Positions 50,678 to 60,074 of a stretch of 64,000 nt of DNA are shown here, one piece after another (positions within the stretch are counted from its first letter, which is position 1; each line of letters opens with the position of its first letter). The DNA comes from Oscillospiraceae bacterium (GTDB lineage: Bacteria > Bacillota > Clostridia > Oscillospirales > Oscillospiraceae). The position numbers and the translations under genes are program-made. Under the pieces are notes generated by a model, which saw only the letters and a program-made list of their open reading frames with translations, was not told where the DNA came from and ran no database searches. Where the stretch lies: assembly GCA_017406005.1 (NCBI GenBank), contig JAFQZI010000137.1, positions 1 through 64,000 of the forward strand, in the 5' to 3' direction.

Positions 50678-51963
50678 TGTCTACTGAAACAATTGCCATT
50701 ACTATTTTAATCGGAGTTTTTCTGGTTCTTTTGTTTTTGAGGGTCAGTGTGGCGGTGGCTATGGGAATTGCTGCCATTTGCACTTATCTTTATTTGCAAC
50801 TTCCGCTTGAATTGATTGTTCAGTATACGGTTGGAGGGGTAAATAACTTTACCTTTATGGCAGTACCGTTTTTTATTCTCGGCGGAGAATTAATTAACCA
50901 GGGAGGCATTGGAGACCGGTTGATCAAACTTGCTGATGAGCTTGTAGGCTGGCTGCATGGCGGTGCTGCCATGGTAAATGTTCTGGCATCTATGTTTTTC
51001 GGGGGAATATCCGGCTCTCCTAATGCAGATATCGCTGCTCTTGGCCCGATAGAAATCAAGCTAATGGAAAGCCAAGGCTTTTCAAAAGAATACTCGACGG
51101 GATTAACCTGCGCGACAGCAGTCCAGGGAATGCTGATACCACCAAGCCATAACCTTGTGATTTATGCAGTCGCAGCGGGGAATGTTTCAATTGGTGCATT
51201 ATTTCTGGCTGGGCTGCCAGCGGGTATATTTCTTGGCATCATGTTAGGGATATTCTCGTTTATCTATGCGAAGCGACGGGGCTACGCCTGCGGTCATCAA
51301 TTTAAGCTGAAAAAGGCATGGAAAGCCTTTTTATCGGCTTTTGGCGGGCTCATGACGATAATTATTATTTTTGCCGGAGTCTCATTTGGTATCATGACCG
51401 CAACGGAGTCTGCAGCGGTTGCTGCTTTGTGGAGCTTTATTTGTGCCTTTTTCATTTATCGAGAGATCCCGTTGAAGAAGTATTATAGTATTGCTTCCGC
51501 CTCTATTAAGACACTCTCAACCATTATGGTTCTGCTTGCTATAGCAAACGCATTTGGATGGGTTGTTGCGTATCTTCGTATACCAAATAAAATTGCTGGT
51601 GCTATTCTAGGCATTACAGACAGTAAAATCCTAATTATTATTTTACTTAACCTTGTAGTTCTTTTCCTCGGATGCATTATGTCTATTAGTTCTATTTTGC
51701 TCATTCTGACACCTATCGTTGTTCCTATCCTCCGTGGGATCGATTATAATCTCGTACAATGGGGAATTGTAATGATTTTAAATCTGGGAATAGGATTGCT
51801 TACACCTCCCGTAGGTGCCGCTCTATATGTGGGCTCAGCAGTATCCGGGATGGGCGTAGGGAGAACAGCAAAAGCTCTTTTACCATTTTATCTAATGATG
51901 GTTCTTACTCTGATTATGCTTGCCTTTGTTCCGGGGCTTACACGGGTTTTTGGAGCGTGGTGA
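50677..51963 (+). CDS. TRAP transporter large permease (DctM), system 1
   Basis: A 428-residue DctM with about 12 hydrophobic segments. Conserved features include VPFFILGGELINQGG, FFGGISGSPNADIAALG, MIPPSHNLVIYAVAAG-like glycine/serine substrate motifs and TPPVGAALYVG. It works with DctP and DctQ for sodium-driven import. It is 3 bases before the third RraA-like gene, so transport and catabolism are co-expressed. Confidence 0.93.
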   Translation: MSTETIAITILIGVFLVLLFLRVSVAVAMGIAAICTYLYLQLPLELIVQYTVGGVNNFTFMAVPFFILGGELINQGGIGDRLIKLADELVGWLHGGAAMVNVLASMFFGGISGSPNADIAALGPIEIKLMESQGFSKEYSTGLTCATAVQGMLIPPSHNLVIYAVAAGNVSIGALFLAGLPAGIFLGIMLGIFSFIYAKRRGYACGHQFKLKKAWKAFLSAFGGLMTIIIIFAGVSFGIMTATESAAVAALWSFICAFFIYREIPLKKYYSIASASIKTLSTIMVLLAIANAFGWVVAYLRIPNKIAGAILGITDSKILIIILLNLVVLFLGCIMSISSILLILTPIVVPILRGIDYNLVQWGIVMILNLGIGLLTPPVGAALYVGSAVSGMGVGRTAKALLPFYLMMVLTLIMLAFVPGLTRVFGAW

Positions 51964-51966
51964 AAA

Positions 51967-52677
51967 ATGAATCTGGAAAAATATGAAAAAATAATGAGTG
52001 AAGCGATGGAGAGGAAACCTTTTCCCATCTCTGACATCGAATTATGTACCAGATACGAAAAGGTCTTTACTGCAGCAGTTAACGATGTTTTGCGGGAAGA
52101 AGGCCTGATTGCCCAAACACTTCCCAACGATATCCTGCCGTTAAGAGAGGAAATGAAAGTCTGCGGAACAGCTTTTACAGTAACAGGATGCCAGAGCCTT
52201 GCCATAAAAAACGAGATGGAAGAGCGAGCTCGAATGCTTGAGTCAATCGAACCAGGGAACATTGTTGTTTGGGATACCGGGAGAGATACAATTTCAGCCC
52301 AATGGGGAGAAATGATGACAAAAGTTTCCAAAAAAAGAGGATGCAGAGGTGCTGTTGTTGACGGAGGCGTTCGAGATACAAACAAAGTATTAGCCCAAGA
52401 TTTTCCGGTTTTCTGCCGGTATCGGAGCTCTAATGGAATGCTCGGACGATTCAGAATAACGGCATGGCAGGTACCGATTATGATTGGAGAAGTTCGGATC
52501 TATCCGGGAGATATTGTGTTCGGAGATATCGATGGAGTTATCATAATCCCAAGGAAACTGGCATATGATGTTTTGCTTCGAGCGGAAACAATTCGAGACA
52601 GTGAGATAGGAATTTCCGAAATGATAGACTCTGGAATGTCGCCTTCTCAGGTTGTGGAAGGCGGAGGGTATTTTTAA
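51967..52677 (+). CDS. RraA-like protein, paralogue C
   Basis: 236 residues of the RraA superfamily with the active site GAVVDGGVRDTNKV and the GDIVFGDIDGVIIIPRK segment. It starts 3 bases after the dctM stop, with no separate ribosome binding site beyond the end of dctM (weak GGTGAA). It is distinct from paralogue B, so the operon may need two different aldolase-like activities. Confidence 0.82.
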   Translation: MNLEKYEKIMSEAMERKPFPISDIELCTRYEKVFTAAVNDVLREEGLIAQTLPNDILPLREEMKVCGTAFTVTGCQSLAIKNEMEERARMLESIEPGNIVVWDTGRDTISAQWGEMMTKVSKKRGCRGAVVDGGVRDTNKVLAQDFPVFCRYRSSNGMLGRFRITAWQVPIMIGEVRIYPGDIVFGDIDGVIIIPRKLAYDVLLRAETIRDSEIGISEMIDSGMSPSQVVEGGGYF

Positions 52678-52707
52678 CATGCTAAACAGGAAAGGAAGAA
52701 ATGATAT

Positions 52708-53430
52708 ATGAGAAGCCTAAAAGGTTTGACAATCGTAATGATGGGAGCGACGGGAGGAATGGGCACAGCTACTGCGCTTCAACTCGCTTCCCCGGGCGTT
52801 AATATCGCATTTTGTTCTTCTAATGAAGAGAGAGTATGTGTGCTAAAGAAAAGACTTGCCGATACAGGAGCAACTGTTTTTGGAGCGGTCGTTGATGTTA
52901 CAGACTGTGAACAGATCAATCTTTTCATGAATTCCGTCTCTGAAAGGTTTGGACATGTTGATGTGCTGATCAATTTTGCAGGCCTTTCCATTACAGCAAA
53001 ACTAAACGATTTCACAGAGGATCAGTTTCATACTGTGATGGACGTCAATGTAAAGGGAATGGTGTTTTCAACAAAAGCTTTTGCCTCCCATGTTGATCCT
53101 GAAAGAGGGGCACTTGTCATCAATATAGGATCTATGGCAGCAAAGAGAGCAAATCAGAATGCGCCACATTACAGCGCTGCAAAGGCGGCAGTGAATATGT
53201 TTACCGACGGATTTGCGCAACAGATGAAATCTCAAAATATTCGGTTCACAGTTCTGAATCCCGGACCGACAGACACCACATTCTTTGAAGGAAGAATTCC
53301 GCCGGAAAAGAGAACCGATTTTATGAAAGCCACCGATATTGCAGAAGTGATCGAATTCGTCATTACCAGAGATTCCAATATCAATTTCCATGATATTTCT
53401 TTTGACAGCTTTGCTTTCTTCAAGCGATAG
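52708..53430 (+). CDS. SDR-family oxidoreductase
   Basis: A 240-residue short-chain dehydrogenase. It has GATGGMG for the cofactor, the catalytic Ser in NIGSMAAK, Tyr and Lys in YSAAKAA, and a substrate loop with NPGPTDTTFF. It sits in the TRAP/RraA operon and may oxidise or reduce a sugar acid. It is not closely like the SDR genes at 43788 or 56802. Confidence 0.83.
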   Translation: MRSLKGLTIVMMGATGGMGTATALQLASPGVNIAFCSSNEERVCVLKKRLADTGATVFGAVVDVTDCEQINLFMNSVSERFGHVDVLINFAGLSITAKLNDFTEDQFHTVMDVNVKGMVFSTKAFASHVDPERGALVINIGSMAAKRANQNAPHYSAAKAAVNMFTDGFAQQMKSQNIRFTVLNPGPTDTTFFEGRIPPEKRTDFMKATDIAEVIEFVITRDSNINFHDISFDSFAFFKR

Positions 53431-53451
53431 AAGAGAAGTGGAGTAATAATT

Positions 53452-54615
53452 ATGATATATCGTGAAGGCGAGACGGAAGGATACCTCCAGCTGAAAAAAA
53501 TGGCGCTTTCTTTTGTTGAACAAATGAAAGTCGGGGAAGAGCCAGGAGCATATAAAAAAGAAGCATGTGAAACAACCCCAAGCACTTATGGGGCATATCA
53601 TGCGGCAATTATTCTTTCTTTGTTTAATGAGTTAGGAAAAAAAGATGGCCAATATCTTGATCTGTGGGCTCAGAGAATAAACAAATTGCAATGTGCTAAT
53701 GGCTATTTCTCAAACCGAATTGAGGATAAAAACAGAGAACGGGGAATTAATGAGCTCGATTCGGTTTGGCATTTTACTCGCGGGATGCTCTGGACACTGT
53801 ATGTTCTCGGCAGGAAGCCGGAAAAAGAACTGCTTTTTCTTGACCGGTTTCTAAACAAAGAGACGATGTACCGTTATGTAAAGGCATATGATTGGAGCAA
53901 TTCATGGGCGGCGGGGAATCAGATCTGCGCATTAAGCACAGCTATGTTTGCATTGAGGGATTTTTACCAGGTGCCATATGTGGATGATGTTTTGGAATAT
54001 GGTATGTTCCCTGCGCTTGAGGAGTTGCTGGATGATAAGACGGGATATTGGGGATGCCAGCTTGGTGCAGATTTGAGGAATGGACAATTTGGGACGATTC
54101 ACGTTCTCCCAACATACTTTATGCAGGGATGGGAATACAGATTCCCTGAACAAAGTGTCGACTCTACGTTGGCTTGTCAGAATCCGGACGGATCATTTTG
54201 GCCGTGCGGGTCAGACTGTCCGGATTTTGATGGTGCTTATATGCTATATAACCTTAGTCTTCTTACGGATTACAGAAAGGAGGATATGGTAAAGGCGGCG
54301 CAGTCCTATCTGCAGCATGCGAAAATGCATTTTTCAGATGATGGAGTGGGGTTTACAATTCACAGGAAAGACAGCTTACCTACTCAATGGAAATCGCGTC
54401 CACATTTCATATGGAAAGATGGAGACGAAAAAGCCCGAGAAGAGATCCGGGATGAAGATCCCTCCAGAGATAAAATCATGCTGGGAAGCTGGTTTTATCC
54501 ACAGTCCATTGCTTTGATTTCTGGAATGCTGGGAAATACGGGGTTTGAAGGACCTTGGAGACTGACACGAGGATGTCTTCATGAGTGCAATGTAGATGAA
54601 GAGCCTTGCTTCTGA
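53452..54615 (+). CDS. Uncharacterised alpha/alpha-toroid protein with QW-like motifs
   Basis: A 387-residue soluble protein without a signal peptide that I cannot assign to a named family. Two motifs of the Q-x2-[DN]-G-[SY]-[FW] type (KLQCANGYFS near 82-91, and ACQNPDGSFWPCG near 240-252) recall the repeats of terpenoid-cyclase-like toroids and of some glycan lyases. DFDGAYMLYNLSLL follows the second. Spaced helical segments fit an alpha/alpha barrel. It ends the TRAP-RraA-SDR operon, so it may act on the imported sugar acid or an oligosaccharide derivative. A terminator follows at 54638. Confidence 0.6.
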   Translation: MIYREGETEGYLQLKKMALSFVEQMKVGEEPGAYKKEACETTPSTYGAYHAAIILSLFNELGKKDGQYLDLWAQRINKLQCANGYFSNRIEDKNRERGINELDSVWHFTRGMLWTLYVLGRKPEKELLFLDRFLNKETMYRYVKAYDWSNSWAAGNQICALSTAMFALRDFYQVPYVDDVLEYGMFPALEELLDDKTGYWGCQLGADLRNGQFGTIHVLPTYFMQGWEYRFPEQSVDSTLACQNPDGSFWPCGSDCPDFDGAYMLYNLSLLTDYRKEDMVKAAQSYLQHAKMHFSDDGVGFTIHRKDSLPTQWKSRPHFIWKDGDEKAREEIRDEDPSRDKIMLGSWFYPQSIALISGMLGNTGFEGPWRLTRGCLHECNVDEEPCF

Positions 54616-54637
54616 AATGATAATACGTTACAATATG

Positions 54638-54657
54638 AGCTGCCTTTCCCGGCAGCT
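54638..54657 (+). terminator. Intrinsic terminator
   Basis: AGCTGCC (54638-54644) pairs with GGCAGCT (54651-54657) around TTTCCC, followed by TATTCTTTATTTA. It ends the TRAP operon, and its position argues that the next gene starts at 54686 rather than upstream. Confidence 0.8.
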
Positions 54658-54685
54658 TATTCTTTATTTACGGAGAAATTCTGAC

Positions 54686-55837
54686 ATGGAGGAAATTGCA
54701 CAAAAAACAAAGCTCCTCTTAAAAGATATGGAGCAGAATATTCGAAGGCTGATTTTTTCTTATATGATTATTGGCCGCTTTCCAAACGACTGGTCGTTTG
54801 AAGCGTATAACGATTACCTTGCAGCCCGTAGCGTTACTCTCCGCTGTTTTATTTTCTGGTTGGATAAAATGGATGCAGACGTCTTAAACCGCAGACAGAT
54901 TTCAACTATGATTGAAGAGAAATATCCCTATGTGTGCGCGAGAGTATATGATACTTTCATAGTATGTCTCAGTTTTGATAGAGCAGACCGGCCGGAAATA
55001 AGATCCGACGGAATAAAGGAAATTATCCTGAGTGAAACCGCATATCCATTTATACAGTGTTTTGAAAGTGAGCCGCTAACGGATTTGTGGCAAATGGTCA
55101 GCACCTATCATGCATTATGTGCAACAGCCGAAAAAACAACCGTTCCAGATCGAGGCGGACGAACTATTCGCCTGTACGCACTGGAACGGGAAGTGTTGGA
55201 TGATACGATTGAATATGAAAGTGATAGTATCAGAGCTGCCCTGGAAGAAATTGCACGATTGATCGATAGAATTAACCGACATGATTGGATTAAAGATCAG
55301 AGCTATTTCTGCTTTCTGTGGCGATACATTGACAGGGGGATCTTTCAGAGATGCGGAAAGCGGGCATCTATCGAGGAGAAGAATTCAATCGATCAAGAAC
55401 TGCAATCTGCGGAAGGCCTGGATGATGCGGTCAATATTTTATGTGGTTTTATTGAAGCAGACGCCCGGGCAGTTGGCCTGTTGAACAGCAATAACAAATC
55501 CAGCAGTTATCATCGGATCATTGAAATGGCAAAGCAGTATATTATCGAAAACTGTGCTGGAGATGTTTCCCTGGAAAGAGTGGCAAGGGAAGTCGGTTTT
55601 TCCAGCTTTTACCTGAGTAAACTATTCAAAAAAGAAGAAGGGGTAAATTATAAAGATTATGTAATATCTGTTCGCATGGAAAAGGCTAAACAACTGATTC
55701 TGGAGGGAAGATTGAACGTCAGCGAAGTAGCAGTTGCGGTCGGGTATAATAACAATACCTATTTTGGGAAAGCCTTTAAAAACTATTTTAATGTCACGGC
55801 AAAGGACATGAGACTTTACAGGAGAAGCAGAGAATAG
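54686..55837 (+). CDS. AraC-family transcriptional regulator
   Basis: 383 residues. The C-terminal about 100 residues form the two AraC helix-turn-helix motifs (GDVSLERVAREVGFSSFYLSKLFKKEEG and NVSEVAVAVGYNNNTYFGKAFKNYFNV). The N-terminal about 280 residues are a helical region with no recognisable effector domain. ATG 54686 follows ACGGAGAAA and lies downstream of the terminator; in-frame codons from 54596 are inside the previous gene or hairpin. It is convergent with uxuA, 9 bases apart, and is a candidate regulator of the TRAP operon. Confidence 0.82.
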   Translation: MEEIAQKTKLLLKDMEQNIRRLIFSYMIIGRFPNDWSFEAYNDYLAARSVTLRCFIFWLDKMDADVLNRRQISTMIEEKYPYVCARVYDTFIVCLSFDRADRPEIRSDGIKEIILSETAYPFIQCFESEPLTDLWQMVSTYHALCATAEKTTVPDRGGRTIRLYALEREVLDDTIEYESDSIRAALEEIARLIDRINRHDWIKDQSYFCFLWRYIDRGIFQRCGKRASIEEKNSIDQELQSAEGLDDAVNILCGFIEADARAVGLLNSNNKSSSYHRIIEMAKQYIIENCAGDVSLERVAREVGFSSFYLSKLFKKEEGVNYKDYVISVRMEKAKQLILEGRLNVSEVAVAVGYNNNTYFGKAFKNYFNVTAKDMRLYRRSRE

Positions 55838-55846
55838 AGTACAATT

Positions 55847-56797
55847 CTAACCGTTCTCAACCGTCTCAAGAATACCTTTCAGGTACCCGATCGCATAGAG
55901 ACGACCCAGGGCATCATAACCTTGATTTACCATTGTCTCGCCAACAAGTGTAGGTACATGGTCAACACGAATGGGGACATCAATACCGCAATTTGAATAC
56001 AGCTTCATAATCTTAGGCATATCCAGATCACCATTATCATGAAAGGTCTCATGGAAATCTGTTTTTGTGCCGGTAACGTTCCTGAAATGAATAAACATTA
56101 TTTTGTCAGCCAATGCCGGAATGACTTTATAAAGATCTTCACCCATAATGTAGTAACAAGCCTGGCAGAAGGTTACGCCGAGATAGGGGCTTTCTACGAT
56201 ATCCCGGACAGCATGTCGTATATTATTATATGAAATCATAATATGCGAAACATCTCCAAGCTTCTGCAAAGGAGGATCATCGGGATGCAGAGCGAGTCTT
56301 ATCCCATATTTTTCTGCTTCCGGAATCACAGCTTTGATGAAATAAGTATAATTGGTCCACAATTCTTCTGAGGAGATAGACGCAGTGATAGGCTGGTACT
56401 CATCCAATTTGAACCCGGTAACCCTTGCGCCACCACGCTCCAGAATGTTATTTCTTGTTCTTGTCCATCCCACATAAGCCATCCAGTTAAAACAGATTGT
56501 ACGGATATCCAGCTCGTCCATAATGGGAAACATCTTCAAGACCTTTTCGATGCATTCATCACGCATGCTGTCACCGGCTTTGATATGATCGTGGAGTGAG
56601 TTGGGCATGGGTTCTATAATAATAGGTTTTATTCCATAATCGACAAAACGTTTGTGAACGGGCAGCCAATCTGACCGACAAGAAGGATCAAAGCCGGGAT
56701 CCTCTGGAAGCCGGATCACACCATGCCTTACACCGAGCTGGCGGCCTATCTCCCATGTAGAATCGGGGGTTGAGCGATAATAGTCTGTAAGTATCAT
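55847..56797 (-). CDS. uxuA: Mannonate dehydratase
   Basis: A 316-residue UxuA, which dehydrates D-mannonate to 2-keto-3-deoxygluconate. The metal and active-site segments LALHPDDPP, IHFRNVTG, ETFHDNGDLDM and RVDHVPT are conserved. ATG 56797 follows CAGGAG and lies 4 bases after the SDR stop; the longer in-frame start would overlap the SDR gene by 122 bases. The protein is a little shorter than many UxuA. It is the last gene of a uxaC-SDR-uxuA unit. Confidence 0.93.
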   Translation of the reverse strand: MILTDYYRSTPDSTWEIGRQLGVRHGVIRLPEDPGFDPSCRSDWLPVHKRFVDYGIKPIIIEPMPNSLHDHIKAGDSMRDECIEKVLKMFPIMDELDIRTICFNWMAYVGWTRTRNNILERGGARVTGFKLDEYQPITASISSEELWTNYTYFIKAVIPEAEKYGIRLALHPDDPPLQKLGDVSHIMISYNNIRHAVRDIVESPYLGVTFCQACYYIMGEDLYKVIPALADKIMFIHFRNVTGTKTDFHETFHDNGDLDMPKIMKLYSNCGIDVPIRVDHVPTLVGETMVNQGYDALGRLYAIGYLKGILETVENG

Positions 56798-56801
56798 TGT
56801 A

Positions 56802-57653
56802 TTATACTCCTGCATGAGCCTGGAATCCGCCATCAACGGCAACAGTTTGGCCAGTAACGTATGCTGACAGACGATCGTCAAGCAGCCAGTCAATTGTACC
56901 CAGTAAATCCTCAGGATTTCCAAATCGACCGGATGGCGTTTGCCTGATTACGCTCTTCCCACGTTCTGTTAGACCGATTTCCGGACTTCCAAGGATTTTG
57001 ATACTACGGTCATTAATAAAAAAACCTGGCGCGACTGCATTGACACGGATCCCCGCATTTGCGAAATAAACGGCTAAAAACTCGGTTAAGTTTACAATAC
57101 CTGCTTTAGCTATTGCATAAGCAGGGACTCTGGTGAGGGGCCTGTAAGAATTCATAGATGCGAAGTTAATTACAGCTCCAGCATTTTCCGCAGCCATCTG
57201 TTTGCCGAAAACACGCATGGGAACGACAGTCCCAATAGTATTCGTCCGCACAACGCTTTCAAAAATATCCATGTCAAGATCAAAAAAGCCTCGCATTTCT
57301 TCGGGCTTTTCGTCGCTTAATTCCAAGGGGTCAAAATAATAGTTTGTCGTAATAGCTTTGTTGTTATTCCCGCCAGCACCATTAATCAGGAATCTGCAGG
57401 ATCCCCATTCTTCCTTCACTTCATCGGCGACTTTTTGTAAGGACTTCTCATCACAAACATCGGCGGTTTTGATCATACATGTTCCATTAACAGCATGAAT
57501 CGAATCGGCTGTTTTTTTTAGTTTTTCAAAAGTTCTGCCAATAAGAACAACGTAACAGCCTCTTTCTGCCAGGTGTTTTGCGATGACAGAGCAAAGCTTC
57601 CCTCCGGCTCCGGTTACTACAGCGACCTTTCTTTCAAAATAAATATCACCCAT
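56802..57653 (-). CDS. SDR-type D-mannonate oxidoreductase (fructuronate reductase)
   Basis: A 283-residue SDR with GAGGKLCS for NAD(P), the catalytic Ser in NFASMNS, Tyr and Lys in YAIAKAG, and a C-terminal VDGGF. The long insertion NNNKAITTNYYFDPLEL after NGAGG is characteristic of SDR fructuronate reductases, which replace UxuB in many Bacillota. It lies between glucuronate isomerase and mannonate dehydratase, exactly where the fructuronate-to-mannonate step belongs. Confidence 0.9.
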   Translation of the reverse strand: MGDIYFERKVAVVTGAGGKLCSVIAKHLAERGCYVVLIGRTFEKLKKTADSIHAVNGTCMIKTADVCDEKSLQKVADEVKEEWGSCRFLINGAGGNNNKAITTNYYFDPLELSDEKPEEMRGFFDLDMDIFESVVRTNTIGTVVPMRVFGKQMAAENAGAVINFASMNSYRPLTRVPAYAIAKAGIVNLTEFLAVYFANAGIRVNAVAPGFFINDRSIKILGSPEIGLTERGKSVIRQTPSGRFGNPEDLLGTIDWLLDDRLSAYVTGQTVAVDGGFQAHAGV

Positions 57654-57670
57654 CGTTTAGTCCTCCCTTA

Positions 57671-59008
57671 TTATTCGATCAATCGATTTGCATTTTCATA
57701 GCATATTGCGCGGACAAGTTCGCATAGAATCTCAAAATCGTTCGGAAACTCACCAAGCTCAGATTTTTGGCCAATCCAGCCACATAGCATCCGTCTGAAA
57801 TAATCATGCCTTGATAGAGAAAAAAGGCTTCTGGAATCAGTAGTCATCCCGACAAAGGTACCTAAAACGCTGTAGGAACTAAAAATATCCAGCATTTCAC
57901 GCATGCCCTGCAGATGATCACACCACCACCAGGCAGGTCCTTGCATAACACCGCGGAAGGAACCGCTTAAAACGGAAAACATAGCATTATCTGAAGGATT
58001 TAATGTATAAAGGATTATACGAGGTAATCCTTCGCGCCCTAGTTCGATATCGTCTAACATCTGCACAAGAGATTCAATGTTGACTGAATTACCGATACAA
58101 GCAAAGCCGCCGGCTCCTCCAGCTGCATTGCGCAATTTTGTGCTGGTATATCGTTGTGCGCCAATATGCAGTTGCATAGTCCAGTTTCTTTGAGCATATT
58201 GCCCGGCAAGAAATCTTAAGAGTGCTGAAGATAGTTGAATTTTATCAGATACGCTTAAGACTTCATCTGAAAGCATTCTTTTGAATCGTTCATCACTCCT
58301 GCCATCGTCTTTTTGATATCTGAAACCATTATCCAAAGCGTGATCGCTGAATCTGCAATTTGCCTCCTGGAATGCATTTAAGCGATGGATTACTGCAGAT
58401 TGGAAAGACTCTAAATCATTTATCTCTATTCCGGTTAATGCAGAAAGCTTTTTTATAAAACTTGGAGATGGTGTAATGAGATCATCCCCACGAAGAGAAG
58501 GTGCCAAACTTTGTATCGAGAAAAAAGCAGAAAGATTATCGAGGATAGAAGCACAAGGTGCAGCGTATTTTATCGAAAACCGATTATAAATCCTAAGGCT
58601 GGAGAAAGCTTTTGTCTGAAGCATTTCATTTGCTTCAGACCAAATTAATTCGGAATTGTTTTTGCAAATTGGAGTTTGAATTTTAAATATTTTTTTTAAT
58701 TCCAATCTGGACCAATCGTAAAGAGGATTTCCAATAAGCTTGGGATAGATTTCACACCAAGCATTAAACTTTTCTCTGTCGGATGCATTTCCGGTAATGA
58801 GGTTTTCATCAATACCGCAAATACGCATAGCTCTATGCTTATAAGGATCGTTTAACAGCCATGCTTCTGAAATGTTCTTATACATCCTGTCTTCAGCGAG
58901 ATCTTTCACTGACAAATGGTTGTGGTAGTCAATTAAAGGTAAGTCAGCTGCAATGGTATAATACAGACGTTCTGCCATAGAGGTAGATAGTAAGAATTGA
59001 TTATACAT
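57671..59008 (-). CDS. uxaC: Glucuronate isomerase
   Basis: A 445-residue UxaC, interconverting glucuronate and fructuronate (and galacturonate and tagaturonate). LIDYHNHLSVKDL near residue 25 contains the metal-binding HxH-like pair, and WTMQLHIGAQR, GDDLITPS and WWWCDH are conserved. It is close to the family length of about 465. GGAGGTAGC precedes ATG 59008. It leads the uxaC-SDR-uxuA operon, downstream of the IclR gene on the same strand. Confidence 0.93.
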   Translation of the reverse strand: MYNQFLLSTSMAERLYYTIAADLPLIDYHNHLSVKDLAEDRMYKNISEAWLLNDPYKHRAMRICGIDENLITGNASDREKFNAWCEIYPKLIGNPLYDWSRLELKKIFKIQTPICKNNSELIWSEANEMLQTKAFSSLRIYNRFSIKYAAPCASILDNLSAFFSIQSLAPSLRGDDLITPSPSFIKKLSALTGIEINDLESFQSAVIHRLNAFQEANCRFSDHALDNGFRYQKDDGRSDERFKRMLSDEVLSVSDKIQLSSALLRFLAGQYAQRNWTMQLHIGAQRYTSTKLRNAAGGAGGFACIGNSVNIESLVQMLDDIELGREGLPRIILYTLNPSDNAMFSVLSGSFRGVMQGPAWWWCDHLQGMREMLDIFSSYSVLGTFVGMTTDSRSLFSLSRHDYFRRMLCGWIGQKSELGEFPNDFEILCELVRAICYENANRLIE

Positions 59009-59040
59009 TTTGCTACCTCCGCGATGATATAAGATACGAT

Positions 59041-59068
59041 TATTCTATCTTAAAACTGCTTTTTTTCA
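59041..59068 (-). promoter_or_regulatory. Promoter of uxaC operon
   Basis: On the minus strand TTGAAA (59063-59068) and TAGAAT (59041-59046) have a 16-base spacer and lie just upstream of the uxaC ribosome binding site. No copy of the ATTTC-N7-GAAAT motif is seen next to it. Confidence 0.5.
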
Positions 59069-59134
59069 ATGTATGATAGTTGTAGAAAATAGTGTTTTTT
59101 TGTCTAATGAAGTAACTATAAAGCAGTCATGTTT

Positions 59135-59872
59135 TTATTCAAATGCTTTTCTACGGCTGATTTCTGCCGCTGCGATTTTTCCGGATTTAATCACTTTTTC
59201 CCGGTATTCCGGGCTGTCTTTCAGATCAGAATACAAGACGCCGAGAGAAGCAATGTTTTTTTCACCATCCATGACTTTAAAAGCGTAAGACTGATGCTTA
59301 TCTGCCGGGACTGAACAGTGGGAGTATCCACGCATACGGATTTTTTTCAGTTCCGCTTCAAGATCCGGCGTCATGACGTCCTTTTTCGATTCGTCAGCCC
59401 TTTTTGCAAGAGTATAGTGAAAGGTTTCAGCGTCCATGAAAGCCATCAACAACCTTCCGGTTGCTGTAGTTTCCAAATCCCCTTGAATCATGGAGCCGTC
59501 GCTCATCGGAAGAATATTATCAGGATCAATATGGAGAATGATATATTTTCTGCCGTTGCAAACAACAGATAGAAAGACTGCTGTATCAAGTTGGTTATGA
59601 AGCCACTTCAAGATGGGGTAGGAAAGTTTTGAAAGAGAATTATAATAGCTTCCATATCGAGAGAGCATGTAAGACCATGGACCAAGGCGATATCCCTCTT
59701 TTCTCGATACCCGCTCAACATACAGTTCCTCACACATTGTATCTACGATATGGGAACAGGTAGATTTATTAAGGTTTGTTTTTTCGGCGAGTTCAGCAAG
59801 AGAGATGGGAGTTTCTCCGGAATTTGACAGGATTGTGAGGATATCCATGGCTTTTTTTACGGATTTGATCAT
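59135..59872 (-). CDS. IclR-family regulator of hexuronate genes
   Basis: A 245-residue IclR regulator. The N-terminal winged helix has PISLAELAEKTNLNKSTCSHIVDTM; the C-terminal effector domain has ILHIDPDN, TATGRLLMAF and GYSHC. KdgR-type members respond to KDG. ATG 59872 is preferred over GTG 59881, since GGAAAAG is only 2 bases from the latter. Its own promoter overlaps two ATTTC-N7-GAAAT sites, indicating autoregulation, and it is flanked by uxaC and a TRAP operon. Confidence 0.87.
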   Translation of the reverse strand: MIKSVKKAMDILTILSNSGETPISLAELAEKTNLNKSTCSHIVDTMCEELYVERVSRKEGYRLGPWSYMLSRYGSYYNSLSKLSYPILKWLHNQLDTAVFLSVVCNGRKYIILHIDPDNILPMSDGSMIQGDLETTATGRLLMAFMDAETFHYTLAKRADESKKDVMTPDLEAELKKIRMRGYSHCSVPADKHQSYAFKVMDGEKNIASLGVLYSDLKDSPEYREKVIKSGKIAAAEISRRKAFE

Positions 59873-59899
59873 AAAACACACAACTTTTCCAATAGAATT

Positions 59900-59948
59900 A
59901 TTTCATAATTTGAAATATACATCAACATAGTATTTCCGTCAATGAATT
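59900..59948 (-). promoter_or_regulatory. iclR promoter overlapped by two operator-like sites
   Basis: On the minus strand TTGACG (59937-59942) and TATATT (59914-59919) have a 17-base spacer. ATTTC-ATAATTT-GAAAT (59900-59916) overlaps the -10 and start region, and ATTTC-CGTCAAT-GAATT (59932-59948) covers the -35. Their centres are 32 bases apart. This is a typical autorepression arrangement. Confidence 0.65.
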
Positions 59949-60074
59949 GCAGAGATTTCATTATTGGTTATTATAAACAAAAAACAGTACCTACTTTTGT
60001 GCAAAGTGCTGAAACAGATCTCATAATAAAGCAGAATTCTCAAATAGTAATGTAAATTATTTACCATAGAAATA

